The notes: a model not told the origin generated them from the sequence alone. DNA of 41,215 nucleotides from Eubacterium sp. (GCA_016280325.1 JAEEGM010000072.1:1-41215); one strand, 5' to 3'; positions 28,569-38,445 are shown, numbered from the stretch's first letter. Made by a program: numbers and translations.

Positions 28569-28749
28569 GTTACTATTCACGGCTGAACCACAGGAAAACC
28601 ACATGGAATGCTTGCATTCACATGTGGTTTTATCTGTGGTTCAGGCTGAAGGCTGTCACTCCCCAACATAAGGAGAGTGCTGCGAAGCAGCAGTAGAGCG
28701 CTGAAAGCGCGTACTCTCCGAATGGGGAGTGACAGCCGTGAATAGTAAC
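28569..28749. mobile_element. MITE-like non-autonomous element (181 bp)
   Basis: Perfect 17-bp TIR GTTACTATTCACGGCTG / CAGCCGTGAATAGTAAC; flanking direct repeat AGACGGAT at 28561-28568 and 28750-28757; two internal branched hairpins; no coding capacity. Confidence 0.85.
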
Positions 28750-28788
28750 AGACGGATTTCGATTTCACATAAATTGTGGAAAGAGTGT

Positions 28789-28817
28789 TTGCGGATTCTG
28801 AAAAAATATGCTATAAT
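28789..28817 (+). promoter_or_regulatory. Putative sigma-A promoter for prfC: TTGCGG -17 bp- TATAAT
   Basis: Consensus -10 and 17-bp spacer, 35 nt before ATG 28852. Confidence 0.7.
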
Positions 28818-28851
28818 CTGTAGTATCTGTCTGTAAATAGGAGTAGAAGAA

Positions 28852-30495
28852 ATGTCGGATTTGAAAAATGAAATCGAAAAAAGGCGTACTTTCGCCATTA
28901 TCTCGCACCCGGACGCCGGTAAAACCACACTGACGGAGAAGTTCCTTCTCTACGGTGGTGCGATCAATCTCGCCGGATCGGTCAAGGGGCGTAAAGCCGC
29001 GAAGCACGCGGTATCAGACTGGATGGAGATCGAGAAGGAGCGTGGAATCTCCGTCACCTCGTCCGTCATGCAGTTTGACTACGATGGTTACTGCATCAAT
29101 ATCCTGGACACCCCGGGACATCAGGACTTCTCGGAGGATACCTATCGGACGCTGATGGCAGCGGACTCCGCCGTGATGGTGATCGACGGCTCCAAGGGTG
29201 TCGAGGCGCAGACGATCAAGCTGTTCAAGGTCTGCGTCATGCGCGGGATCCCGATTTTTACCTTTATCAACAAGATGGACCGCGAGGCGATGGACCCGTT
29301 TGAACTGATCGACCAGATCGAGAACGTCCTGGGGATACATACCTGCCCGATCAACTGGCCCATCGGTTCGGGCAAGAGTTTCAAGGGTGTCTATGACCGC
29401 GAGACGGAGACAATACTGCGCTTCGTTGCCGGTGACAACGGCCAGAAGGTCGAGACGCACCAGGTGAAGCTCGGCGATCCGAGTGTGGATGAGCTGATCA
29501 CGGATCTTTTGCACCAGACGCTTGTCGATGAGATCGAGCTTTTGGACGGCGCGAGCGACGAGTTCGATCTGGAGAAGGTGCGTGTCGGAAAGCTCAGCCC
29601 TGTATTTTTCGGATCGGCGCTGACCAACTTCGGTGTCGAGGACTTCTTAAAACACTTTTTGAAGATGACCACCGCGCCTTTGTCCAGGGATTCGCTGAAG
29701 CTGGAGCTCAAGCCATCCGGAGAGACGGCCGTGGTTGAGAAGGACGGACAGCCGGAGACGACGACCGTCAGTCCGTTTTCGGAAGATTTTTCCGCCTTTG
29801 TTTTCAAGATTCAGGCGAATATGAATAAGGCACACAGGGACCGTATCGCGTTTATGCGGATCTGTTCCGGAAAGTTTGATGCCGGGATGGAGGTCATCCA
29901 CGAGCGCGAGGGACGCAAGATGCGACTGACGGCACCGCAGCAGATGATGGCGGAGAACCGCCATATCATCGACGAAGCGTACGCCGGCGACATCATCGGT
30001 GTCTTCGATCCGGGGCTCTTTCACATCGGTGACACCCTCTACACCGGCAAGACGCCGATACGTTACGAGGGAATCCCGACCTTCGCACCGGAGCATTTTG
30101 CCCGCGTGCGCCAGGTCGATACGATGAAGCGCAAGCAGTTTACCAAAGGAATCTATCAGATAGCGGAGGAAGGTGCGATCCAGATCTTCCAGGAGCTGAA
30201 CGTCGGGATGGAGGAGATCCTGGTCGGCGTGGTCGGCGTCCTGCAGTTCGAGGTGCTGACCTACCGCCTGAAAAATGAATACAATGTTGAGATCCGCATG
30301 GAGCAGCTCCCCTATGAGCACATTCGTTGGATCACCTCGCCGGATATCGATCTGGCAAGCCTGTCCTTAACCTCCGACACCAAGAAGGTGCAGGATCTGA
30401 AGGGGCATCCGCTGCTTTTGTTCCAGCATCCGTGGAGTATTCAGACGGCTTTGGAACGAAACGAGGGACTGACACTGGAATCTTTCTCACGATGA
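28852..30495 (+). CDS. prfC: Peptide chain release factor 3
   Basis: RRTFAIISHPDAGKTTLTEKFLLYGGAI, ERGISVTSSVMQF, NILDTPGHQDFSEDTYRTL. Confidence 0.97.
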   Translation: MSDLKNEIEKRRTFAIISHPDAGKTTLTEKFLLYGGAINLAGSVKGRKAAKHAVSDWMEIEKERGISVTSSVMQFDYDGYCINILDTPGHQDFSEDTYRTLMAADSAVMVIDGSKGVEAQTIKLFKVCVMRGIPIFTFINKMDREAMDPFELIDQIENVLGIHTCPINWPIGSGKSFKGVYDRETETILRFVAGDNGQKVETHQVKLGDPSVDELITDLLHQTLVDEIELLDGASDEFDLEKVRVGKLSPVFFGSALTNFGVEDFLKHFLKMTTAPLSRDSLKLELKPSGETAVVEKDGQPETTTVSPFSEDFSAFVFKIQANMNKAHRDRIAFMRICSGKFDAGMEVIHEREGRKMRLTAPQQMMAENRHIIDEAYAGDIIGVFDPGLFHIGDTLYTGKTPIRYEGIPTFAPEHFARVRQVDTMKRKQFTKGIYQIAEEGAIQIFQELNVGMEEILVGVVGVLQFEVLTYRLKNEYNVEIRMEQLPYEHIRWITSPDIDLASLSLTSDTKKVQDLKGHPLLLFQHPWSIQTALERNEGLTLESFSR

Positions 30496-30505
30496 GGAAA
30501 ACTAC

Positions 30506-33070
30506 ATGAACTACAGCGAGAAAAATGTCGAGAAACGCGCGAACCGGCTTTCTTCGAAGTGGATTCGTCGCGGCAAAAGGGTGCAGGTAGCTCTCTTGCG
30601 CCTTAGTTTTCTGTTGCTTGTAGCAGGTGTCATCTACGCCGGATATCTGGGCTGGCGCTATATGAGAGATATCCTGTCCGAGGTTCCGGACGTCAAAAGT
30701 ATCGAACTGATTCCCAAGGGCTATACCACCCATATTCTGGATGATGAAGGAGAGACGATCCAGGTGCTGGTCGGCGCGGACGCGAACCGCGAATATGTGA
30801 TGCTCGATCAGATCCCGACCGATCTTCAGAACGCCTTTATCGCCATCGAGGACGCGAGATTCCGTTCTCATGAGGGGATCGATCCGGAGGGGATCCTCCG
30901 TGCCTTTGTCGTGGGACTGACAAATGGCGGCAACTTCACACAGGGAGCCAGTACGATCACGCAGCAGCTTTTGAAAAATCAGGTTTTCTCCGGTGGCGAG
31001 GAGAAGGACTTCATGTCCCGTCTTCGTCGCAAGATCCAGGAGCAGTATCTCGCTCTGTGTATGGAGAACCGTTATTCGAAGGATGAGATCCTCGAATATT
31101 ATCTCAATACCATCAATCTTGGCCAGAACACGCTGGGCGTCGAGGCGGCATCGATGCGCTACTTCAATAAGCACGTAGGAGAGCTGACCTTGTCCGAATG
31201 TGCGACACTCGCCGGAATCGCGAAAAATCCCACGGGTTACAATCCAATCACGCACGCCGGCCGCAACCGCAACCGCGAACTGCTCGTTCTGACGGCGATG
31301 CAGGATCAGGGCTTCATCACCTCCGGTCAGTATGAGGAGGCAATCCAGGATGAGGTACAGACGAGGATCCAGAAGTACAACGAGGAGTATACGAAGAACA
31401 CCAAGACGACGTCTTACTTTACGGACGCTCTGATCCGGTCGGTGATCGAGGACATGAAGACAGAACTCGGCTACACGGAGACGCAGGCGGCCAACGCTAT
31501 CTATACCGGGGGCTTAAGTATCTACAGTACGCAGGATTCGCAGATGCAACAGATCTGTGATACCGAGTTGAATAACCCGGATAACTATCCCAAGGATGTT
31601 AAGTATCAGTTGGAATATCAGCTGACGATCGCTCATGCCAACGGAACGGAGAGTTCATACAACTTCTCCGACCTGAAGGAGTGGTATAAGGAGCGTGAAA
31701 AACCGATCAAGACGTATTTTGATTCTGAAAAAGACGCGCGAAGCGTGATATCGCCGTTCCGCCGTTCGATGTTGCGGACGAATGATCGTGTGATCGCGGA
31801 GACAATCCGCACGATTATTGAACCGCAGGCATCGTTTGTCCTAATGGATCAGTACACCGGCGAGATCAAGGCGCTGGTCGGAGGACGTGGCGAGAAGCTT
31901 GAGAGTATGTCCTTTAACCGCGCAACCGACGCGACGAGACAGCCCGGATCAACCTTCAAGATCCTCAGCACCTACCTGCCGGCACTGGATACGGCGGGCA
32001 TGTCACTGGGAACGGTCCAGGATGACGCGGAGTATTATTATCCGGGAACCGACCAGCAGGTTCGTAACTGGTACGGTGATTGCTATCGTGGCCTGACGCC
32101 GATCCGTGACGCGATCACCAACTCGATCAATGTCATCGCGGTCAAGACTTTGGATCAGGTGACACCGAAGATTGGGTACGACTATTTATTAAATCTGGGA
32201 TTTACAACACTGGTAGACGGCTACTCGGACGATGCCGGACGGAGTTTTACCGACATCTCGCTTCCGATGGCGCTCGGCGGCCTCACCAAGGGAGTCACCA
32301 ATCAGGAACTTACGGGAGCGTTTGCTACGATCGCCAGCGGCGGACTGTACCGCAAGCCGCATCTGTATTCGAGGATCGTCGATCATGACGGCAAGACTCT
32401 GATCGATCATTCGGATGAGCAGTCAAAGCGCGTGATGAAAGAGACGACGGCGTGGCTTCTGACCGATGCCATGGAAGATGTGGTTTCGGATATCAATGCC
32501 AAACATATCGCGTTTCGGGCATCGAGTATGGCGGTGGCCGGCAAGACCGGAACTTCCAACAACTCCAACGACCTTTGGTTTGTCGGCTATACACCGTATC
32601 TCACCGGGGGTATCTGGTGCGGATACGACGGGAACAAAACGCAGAGCAATACCACCTATCACAAGGATCTCTGGCGCAAGATCATGGAAGAGATCAGTGA
32701 GCGGTATGAGATCAAGAGTGAGTTTGAGAAGCCGGAAGGCATATACAGCGCTTCAATCTGTACCAAGTGCGGCAAACTCGTGATCGGCGATCTCTGTGAG
32801 GATGCCGTCGGCGGTTCGTGCTCGCGACTGGAATACTTCACGCGGGAGACCCTGCCCACCGACAGCTGTGACTGTCATGTCCGGTGCAAGATCTGTAAGG
32901 CTTCGGGAATGCTCGCCGGAGATGGTTGCCCCGAATCCGAGGTTTACGACGCGGTGTATCTGTTGAAAAAAGATGAAAAAGCCGGAGAAGGCAAGACGAT
33001 GGATTCGCCTCTGATCATGCCGGAGTATCTGGTTGATTCCATCTGTGATGTACATAACAACTCAAGATAG
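30506..33070 (+). CDS. Class A penicillin-binding protein (transglycosylase/transpeptidase)
   Basis: IEDARFRSHEGIDPEGILRA, QGASTITQQLLKN, transpeptidase SxxK (QPGSTFKI), SIN, KTGTS; Cys-rich C terminus. Confidence 0.95.
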   Translation: MNYSEKNVEKRANRLSSKWIRRGKRVQVALLRLSFLLLVAGVIYAGYLGWRYMRDILSEVPDVKSIELIPKGYTTHILDDEGETIQVLVGADANREYVMLDQIPTDLQNAFIAIEDARFRSHEGIDPEGILRAFVVGLTNGGNFTQGASTITQQLLKNQVFSGGEEKDFMSRLRRKIQEQYLALCMENRYSKDEILEYYLNTINLGQNTLGVEAASMRYFNKHVGELTLSECATLAGIAKNPTGYNPITHAGRNRNRELLVLTAMQDQGFITSGQYEEAIQDEVQTRIQKYNEEYTKNTKTTSYFTDALIRSVIEDMKTELGYTETQAANAIYTGGLSIYSTQDSQMQQICDTELNNPDNYPKDVKYQLEYQLTIAHANGTESSYNFSDLKEWYKEREKPIKTYFDSEKDARSVISPFRRSMLRTNDRVIAETIRTIIEPQASFVLMDQYTGEIKALVGGRGEKLESMSFNRATDATRQPGSTFKILSTYLPALDTAGMSLGTVQDDAEYYYPGTDQQVRNWYGDCYRGLTPIRDAITNSINVIAVKTLDQVTPKIGYDYLLNLGFTTLVDGYSDDAGRSFTDISLPMALGGLTKGVTNQELTGAFATIASGGLYRKPHLYSRIVDHDGKTLIDHSDEQSKRVMKETTAWLLTDAMEDVVSDINAKHIAFRASSMAVAGKTGTSNNSNDLWFVGYTPYLTGGIWCGYDGNKTQSNTTYHKDLWRKIMEEISERYEIKSEFEKPEGIYSASICTKCGKLVIGDLCEDAVGGSCSRLEYFTRETLPTDSCDCHVRCKICKASGMLAGDGCPESEVYDAVYLLKKDEKAGEGKTMDSPLIMPEYLVDSICDVHNNSR

Positions 33071-33095
33071 AGAGTATAATGAGTCAGGAGATACC

Positions 33096-34436
33096 ATGTT
33101 TGAAGATTTTTCCGGAGAATACCATAAAAAGCTTCGCACACCCGAAGAGGCGGTATCGGCCGTAAAGAGCGGGGACTGGGTGGACTACACCTCCACGCTC
33201 GGTATGCCGATCCTTCTTGATCGGGCACTTGCGAAGAGGCGGGATGAGTTGACGGATGTCAAGATCCGCGGCAATCTGATCGTCGGTCCGATCGAGACCG
33301 TCGAGTGTGACCCGACGCAGGAGCACTTTGTCTATCACTCCTGGCATTGTTCGGCCTACGAGCGCCAACTCTGTGACAAGGGTTTGTGTTATTATATCCC
33401 AATGGTCTTCCACAACAATGCCGCGTACTATGAATTTTTCATCAAAGTGAACGTGGCGATGGTCAGCGTATCACCGATGGATAAGCACGGATACTTCAAC
33501 TTCTCCGTGAACACCGGCGTGGCGGGGCCGATCTGTGAGAAGGCGGATATCGTGATCGTCGAGGTCAATAAAAATATGCCGAAGATCCACGGCGGCTACC
33601 ACGAGTGCATCCATATCTCGGAGGTGGATATGATCGTCGAGGGTGAGCACGAGCCGTTCACCAACTTCCTCCCGATCAACCCGACGGCGGAGGATAAAAT
33701 GATCGCCGAGCACATCATCCCCTACATCGTGGACGGAGCGAATCTCCAGCTCGGTGTGGGTGCCGTGCCGAACGCGATCGGTGAGGCGATAGCGGCCTCG
33801 GACATCAAAGATCTGGGGATGCATACGGAGCTTTGTACCGACGCGTATCTGGAGCTCCATCGCAATGGTAAGCTCACAAACAAGAAAAAGACGATCAACC
33901 GCGGCAAAGGTGTATTCGGTTGTGCGGTGGGATCAGCGGAACTCTACGAGTGGCTTGACGACAATCATGGGATCGCCGCTTATCCGTTGGAGTACGTGAA
34001 TCGTCCCAGCGTGATCGCGCAACTTGACAATATGGTATCCATCAACGCCTGCGTGGCGGTGGATCTGTACGGACAGGTGGCGGCCGAGAGCGCGGGCTCC
34101 AGACAGATCAGCGGAACCGGCGGACAGTTGGACTTTCTGGCGGGGGCGTCCGCGTCACGCGGCGGCAAGGCTTTTATCTGCATGAAGTCGGTTCACCGCC
34201 ATCGGGACGGATCGATCCAGTCGAGGATCGTGCCGCAGTTCAACGGTGACATCATCACGTCACCACGCAGTCAGGTGTACTTCATCGCTACCGAATACGG
34301 TGTGGTGAATCTGGAAGGACAGTCCACCTGGGAGAGGGCGGAGGCCCTGATCTCCATCGCGCATCCGGACTTTCGGGATGAACTGATCCGCGAGGCGGAG
34401 GGAAGACGGATCTGGCGAAGATCCAACAAGCGCTGA
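33096..34436 (+). CDS. Acetyl-CoA hydrolase/transferase family protein (butyryl-CoA:acetate CoA-transferase-like)
   Basis: SGDWVDY...LDRALAKRRDELTDVKIRG, QLGVGAVPNAIGEA, ISGTGGQLDFLAGA. Confidence 0.85.
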   Translation: MFEDFSGEYHKKLRTPEEAVSAVKSGDWVDYTSTLGMPILLDRALAKRRDELTDVKIRGNLIVGPIETVECDPTQEHFVYHSWHCSAYERQLCDKGLCYYIPMVFHNNAAYYEFFIKVNVAMVSVSPMDKHGYFNFSVNTGVAGPICEKADIVIVEVNKNMPKIHGGYHECIHISEVDMIVEGEHEPFTNFLPINPTAEDKMIAEHIIPYIVDGANLQLGVGAVPNAIGEAIAASDIKDLGMHTELCTDAYLELHRNGKLTNKKKTINRGKGVFGCAVGSAELYEWLDDNHGIAAYPLEYVNRPSVIAQLDNMVSINACVAVDLYGQVAAESAGSRQISGTGGQLDFLAGASASRGGKAFICMKSVHRHRDGSIQSRIVPQFNGDIITSPRSQVYFIATEYGVVNLEGQSTWERAEALISIAHPDFRDELIREAEGRRIWRRSNKR

Positions 34437-34541
34437 GAGATGAAAGCAGCAAAGCTCCAACAAGCGATGAGAAGCAGAACCACATGGCAACGGTGAGTTT
34501 GAATGACAGCAATATGTATGACAGGAAAGGAGAGAAGGCGT

Positions 34542-35315
34542 ATGGATAAAAAAGTAATGAGATCCGGCGCAACGTTGGCGCTGGCCGGCCTTTTGCTGGT
34601 ATCGACCGTGTCTGTGACAGGAAGTCCCCCCGGGATTTCTTTGGCGAAAAAGAAGATCGCCCTCAGCAGGACAAAGGCCGAAGTAAAGTCCGGTGGGAGC
34701 GTGACACTCACACTGAAAAATGTACCGGCGAAGTTCAAAAAGAAGGTCAAGTGGTCAACCTCGAATAAGAAGGTTGCTACCGTAAAGGCAAAGAAGAATC
34801 CGAGAAAGGCTGTGGTGAAGGTGGTTGCCGCGGGAGAAGCGACCATCACAGCCAGGTATAAGAAAAAGGCCTACAAGTGCCGGATCATCGCCAAGGATAC
34901 GAGCAGAGCGGAGCCGAGTGCGAGCCCGGAGGCATCAGCGGATTCGAGCGCAAGCCCCGATCCTGAAGCATCAACAGAACCGAGCGCGAGCCCCACGCCG
35001 ATACCGAGTTACAAGTCGATCACGCAGGAAGAGGCCAGGGAGATGATGAAGCGTGACGATGGCCATGTGATCGTGGATGTGAGACGACTCAGTGAGTACA
35101 CGACCGGGCACATCGAAGGCGCGATCCTCATTCCGAATGAGTCGATCACGACGGAGCGGCCGGCAAAGCTACCGGATCTGAATCAGATCATCCTGGTCTA
35201 CTGCCGAAGTGGCAATCGCAGCAAGCAGGCATCACAAAAGCTCGGAGACATGGGTTACACACAGGTATACGAATTCGGTGGGATCAACACATGGGCAGGA
35301 CCTATTGTAAAATAA
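34542..35315 (+). CDS. Secreted rhodanese-domain protein (signal peptide, Ig-like domain, Ser/Ala/Pro linker, rhodanese)
   Basis: Signal peptide MDKKVMRSGATLALAGLLLVSTVSVTG...; BIG2-like VKWSTSNKKVATVKA; linker of SAS/PSASP repeats; rhodanese VIVDVRRLSEYTTGHIEGAILIP...VYCRSGNRSKQASQKL. Confidence 0.9.
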   Translation: MDKKVMRSGATLALAGLLLVSTVSVTGSPPGISLAKKKIALSRTKAEVKSGGSVTLTLKNVPAKFKKKVKWSTSNKKVATVKAKKNPRKAVVKVVAAGEATITARYKKKAYKCRIIAKDTSRAEPSASPEASADSSASPDPEASTEPSASPTPIPSYKSITQEEAREMMKRDDGHVIVDVRRLSEYTTGHIEGAILIPNESITTERPAKLPDLNQIILVYCRSGNRSKQASQKLGDMGYTQVYEFGGINTWAGPIVK

Positions 35316-35353
35316 AAAAAATGATCAAAAAGATCAAAAAAACGGAGGTAATC

Positions 35354-37513
35354 ATGAAACAGAAGAGATGGATGAAAAAAGTGTTGGCAACCATGCTGAC
35401 AGCAGCGATGGCAATGACGGTGGCCGTGGTGGCACCGGCGAAAACATCGGAAGCGAAGAAGGCTGTAATCGACCCGGAATGTCTTCCGATCACACTCGAG
35501 TACAACAATCACGGTGACAGCAAGATCATGTATAACTCGAATTACGCACTGGAGGACTGCATCGGGTATCGGAAAGAAAAAGCAACCTATTCGATCAAGA
35601 TCAAGAATAAAAAGGTGGCAAAGGCCGTAAAGAATACGGACAAGGATAGGGATTCCCTCTATCTCATCGTCGCGACGGGTGTCGGAACCACCAAGGGAAC
35701 GGTCTATGAGAAGGTCGGAAAGAAAAAGAAGACCAAGCTCGGCGTGGTCAAGATCAAGGTCAAGAAGGCGAAGATGGCGGATGTTATCGACAAGTCAATC
35801 TCGCCGATCCAGGACGAGGATTTCGATCGTGACATGACAATCTCTCCCTTCCTGAAGCAGAACAGTATCGATTTCGCGTCCCGGATCCACAAGTATCTTT
35901 TGAACAGTGAGCACGGAAAGGTTCACTTCAAAAAGAGCGAATATAAGATTTCCTATGAGGTCCAGGGTGATCCGGAATATGACGATGAAGGAGAAATCAC
36001 ATCTTACAATCCTCCGACGGTATCGGTCAATGACAAGGGAATCGTTACCGCGCTGACGCCTGGACATTCCAGTGTGAATTTCGTGGTCACTTTCTCGGAT
36101 AAGTCGAAGTTTGAGTGGACGACAAACTTCGAAGTATTGGAATCGGTGCTGAAGAAAGAAAACAAGTATTCGCTTGACAACATTCGTGATCAGATCGTCG
36201 GTCTCGACAGCCTGGTTCCCGTTGTTCAGGATGGCGAGGAGAAGATGGTCCCGCAGATCGGTTTCGATAACGCGGCAACCACACCGGCGTTCAAGGCCGT
36301 AGAAGAGGAAGTACACAACCGTCTCGAGATGTACGGCTCGATCGGACGCGGTTTTTCGGAAAAATCCAATGAGAGTACGGACATATACGAAGGCACCAGA
36401 GACAAGATACTCGACTTTTTGGGCGCCGACCGTGGCACCTATACCTGCTTCTATACCAACAGCACGACAGATGGATTGAACAAGCTTGCCAGCGCGCTGA
36501 TCACCAGTAAAAATGATCTCGTACTGACGACACGCATCGAGCATCACGCGAATGACCTCTCCTGGAGAGAGCGCTGCAAGGTAGACTGGGCCGAGGTAAA
36601 AAAGTCAGACGGTCGAGTGAATTATGATCAGATCGAGAAAAAACTGAAGAAATACAAGGGTAAGGTAAAAGTTGTATCTATCTCCGCGGCTTCCAATGTG
36701 ACCGGATATGTGATGGATGTGCATCGTGTAGCCAAGATGGCACATAAATACGGAGCGATGATCGTAGCGGACGGCGCCCAGATCGTGGCACATCGAAAGT
36801 TCGAGATGATTGGTGATCCCGATGATCCGGATGACGATATCGACTTTATCGCCTTCTCGGCACACAAGATGTACTCGCCGTACGGCGGCGGTGCCGTTGT
36901 CGGCCTGAAGAAGGAGCTTTATAAGCACATGCCGACCTTCTACGGAGGAGGAACCGTTCAGATCGTGGGAGATACCTGGGTAGACTACAAGGAGAAGACG
37001 GTTGCGGTCTATGAGGCCGGTTCGCCGAACTATCCGGGCGTTGTCGGTCTCGGCAAGGCAATCGAGGTACTGAACGATGTCGGATTTGATGCCATCCGGG
37101 CACACGAGAAGGAACTGAACAGGCGTCTGATCGATGGCCTGAAGAAGTATCCGACGATCAAGATTTACGGTGATTCCGAGAATATCGATGACCGTGTCGG
37201 CGTGATCACCTTCAATCCGTCGGATGTCAATACGCAGCTTCTGGCTGAGGAATTGAGCAAAATCGGAGCCGTGGCAACCAGACGCGGACAGTTCTGTGCG
37301 CATCCGTATGTATGGCGCCTGATGGGGATTCCGGATTCCGAACTGGAAGGCTATGAAGGCTGCGCAAGCGCGAAGACACCGGGTATGCTCCGTATCAGCT
37401 TCGGTATCTACAATACGGTTGAAGAAGTGGATAAATTCCTTGAAATCCTGCCGAAGGCTTTGGAAAGCGCGAAGAAACGTCAGGAGATTTCGGATGCCGC
37501 ACCGGAATTCTGA
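35354..37513 (+). CDS. Secreted class V aminotransferase / cysteine desulfurase-like PLP enzyme with N-terminal Ig-like regions
   Basis: Signal peptide MKQKRWMKKVLATMLTAAMAMTVAVVAPAKTSEA; SufS/CsdA-like GFDNAATT, EHHAND, ADGAQIVAH, PLP-Lys FSAHKMYSPYGGGAVVG, RRGQFCAHP. Confidence 0.9.
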   Translation: MKQKRWMKKVLATMLTAAMAMTVAVVAPAKTSEAKKAVIDPECLPITLEYNNHGDSKIMYNSNYALEDCIGYRKEKATYSIKIKNKKVAKAVKNTDKDRDSLYLIVATGVGTTKGTVYEKVGKKKKTKLGVVKIKVKKAKMADVIDKSISPIQDEDFDRDMTISPFLKQNSIDFASRIHKYLLNSEHGKVHFKKSEYKISYEVQGDPEYDDEGEITSYNPPTVSVNDKGIVTALTPGHSSVNFVVTFSDKSKFEWTTNFEVLESVLKKENKYSLDNIRDQIVGLDSLVPVVQDGEEKMVPQIGFDNAATTPAFKAVEEEVHNRLEMYGSIGRGFSEKSNESTDIYEGTRDKILDFLGADRGTYTCFYTNSTTDGLNKLASALITSKNDLVLTTRIEHHANDLSWRERCKVDWAEVKKSDGRVNYDQIEKKLKKYKGKVKVVSISAASNVTGYVMDVHRVAKMAHKYGAMIVADGAQIVAHRKFEMIGDPDDPDDDIDFIAFSAHKMYSPYGGGAVVGLKKELYKHMPTFYGGGTVQIVGDTWVDYKEKTVAVYEAGSPNYPGVVGLGKAIEVLNDVGFDAIRAHEKELNRRLIDGLKKYPTIKIYGDSENIDDRVGVITFNPSDVNTQLLAEELSKIGAVATRRGQFCAHPYVWRLMGIPDSELEGYEGCASAKTPGMLRISFGIYNTVEEVDKFLEILPKALESAKKRQEISDAAPEF

Positions 37514-37565
37514 TGAAGTCGTAATCATATCCTGTAAAAGGATAGAGAGGAGAATGGCGTAACAT

Positions 37566-38042
37566 ATGAAAGTTTCATTTGATTTGGATGAAGTTCTTTT
37601 TGTTCGACCGGATAAATATGAGACGGAGCCACCGCTTCGCTTTCCGTACAACAAGCTGTATCCGGAACGACTGCGCAAAGGAACGGTAAAACTGATCCAT
37701 GATCTGCAGGAGGAAGGGTTCGAGGTGTGGGTATACACCTCGTCCTTCCGCACCGCAGTGTATATCCGCGCGTTGTTCAGACATTACGGCGTCCGGTTCG
37801 ATGACATCGTAAACGGCTATCGGCATCGCGACGAGATCCAGGGCAACAGAAAGGATCCGATGCCGCAAAAAACCCCCAACCACTACCGTATCGGACTTCA
37901 TGTCGATGACGAGGAGGGTGTCGTGAAAAATGCCCCGATGTACGGATTCCGCGCGATGCAGGTTTACGAACCGGACGATCAGTGGGCGGAGAAGGTACTG
38001 GAAGAGGCCAGGCGCGTTCGTAAGATTGAGGAAAAGGCATAA
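37566..38042 (+). CDS. HAD-like family protein (predicted phosphatase)
   Basis: N-terminal FDLDEVLF and later VDDEEG acidic motif. Confidence 0.6.
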   Translation: MKVSFDLDEVLFVRPDKYETEPPLRFPYNKLYPERLRKGTVKLIHDLQEEGFEVWVYTSSFRTAVYIRALFRHYGVRFDDIVNGYRHRDEIQGNRKDPMPQKTPNHYRIGLHVDDEEGVVKNAPMYGFRAMQVYEPDDQWAEKVLEEARRVRKIEEKA

Positions 38043-38055
38043 AGGGGGTGGACGT

Positions 38056-38436
38056 ATGACACCTGGCAATTCATTCATGGAACGAATGCAGGAAGATATG
38101 AAGAGATACCGGGATCGCCGTGAGGCCGTCCGCGTCAGTATCATTGAGCGTTTTATGGTGAAGAAAGTCTCGCCGGAAAAGCTGCACCCCAACCCGGATG
38201 ACGAGTTTACTTATGTCAATATCGGTCCCAGCGAGCGGATCATCGAGGAATATGCGCAGGAGGCCAGAATGTGTCAGGCGCGGGGAATGCCGATTTTTGA
38301 TGAGCCGATTATGATCCAGAAGATGGAATTTGGCGGTGAGTATATCATTCTGAACGGTCATCATAGGTGGGCAGCGGCGCTGAAGGCCCGTGTCCCGACC
38401 GTGCGGGTGACGATCGTTAATCCCGGCAAGAAATAG
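38056..38436 (+). CDS. ParB/Srx-like domain protein
   Basis: ILNGHHRWAAALKARVPTVRVTIV, resembling the ParB/sulfiredoxin-fold GxHR motif; ATG 38056 after GGGGGTGG. Confidence 0.65.
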   Translation: MTPGNSFMERMQEDMKRYRDRREAVRVSIIERFMVKKVSPEKLHPNPDDEFTYVNIGPSERIIEEYAQEARMCQARGMPIFDEPIMIQKMEFGGEYIILNGHHRWAAALKARVPTVRVTIVNPGKK

Positions 38437-38445
38437 GAGGAAAAG

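Noticed and set aside
28577-28768. 63-aa ORF within the MITE-like element
   Set aside because: Produced by inverted-repeat sequence; no start context or domain.
36605-37753. 382-aa antisense ORF over the desulfurase gene
   Set aside because: Opposite strand of a protein with complete catalytic motifs; shadow ORF.
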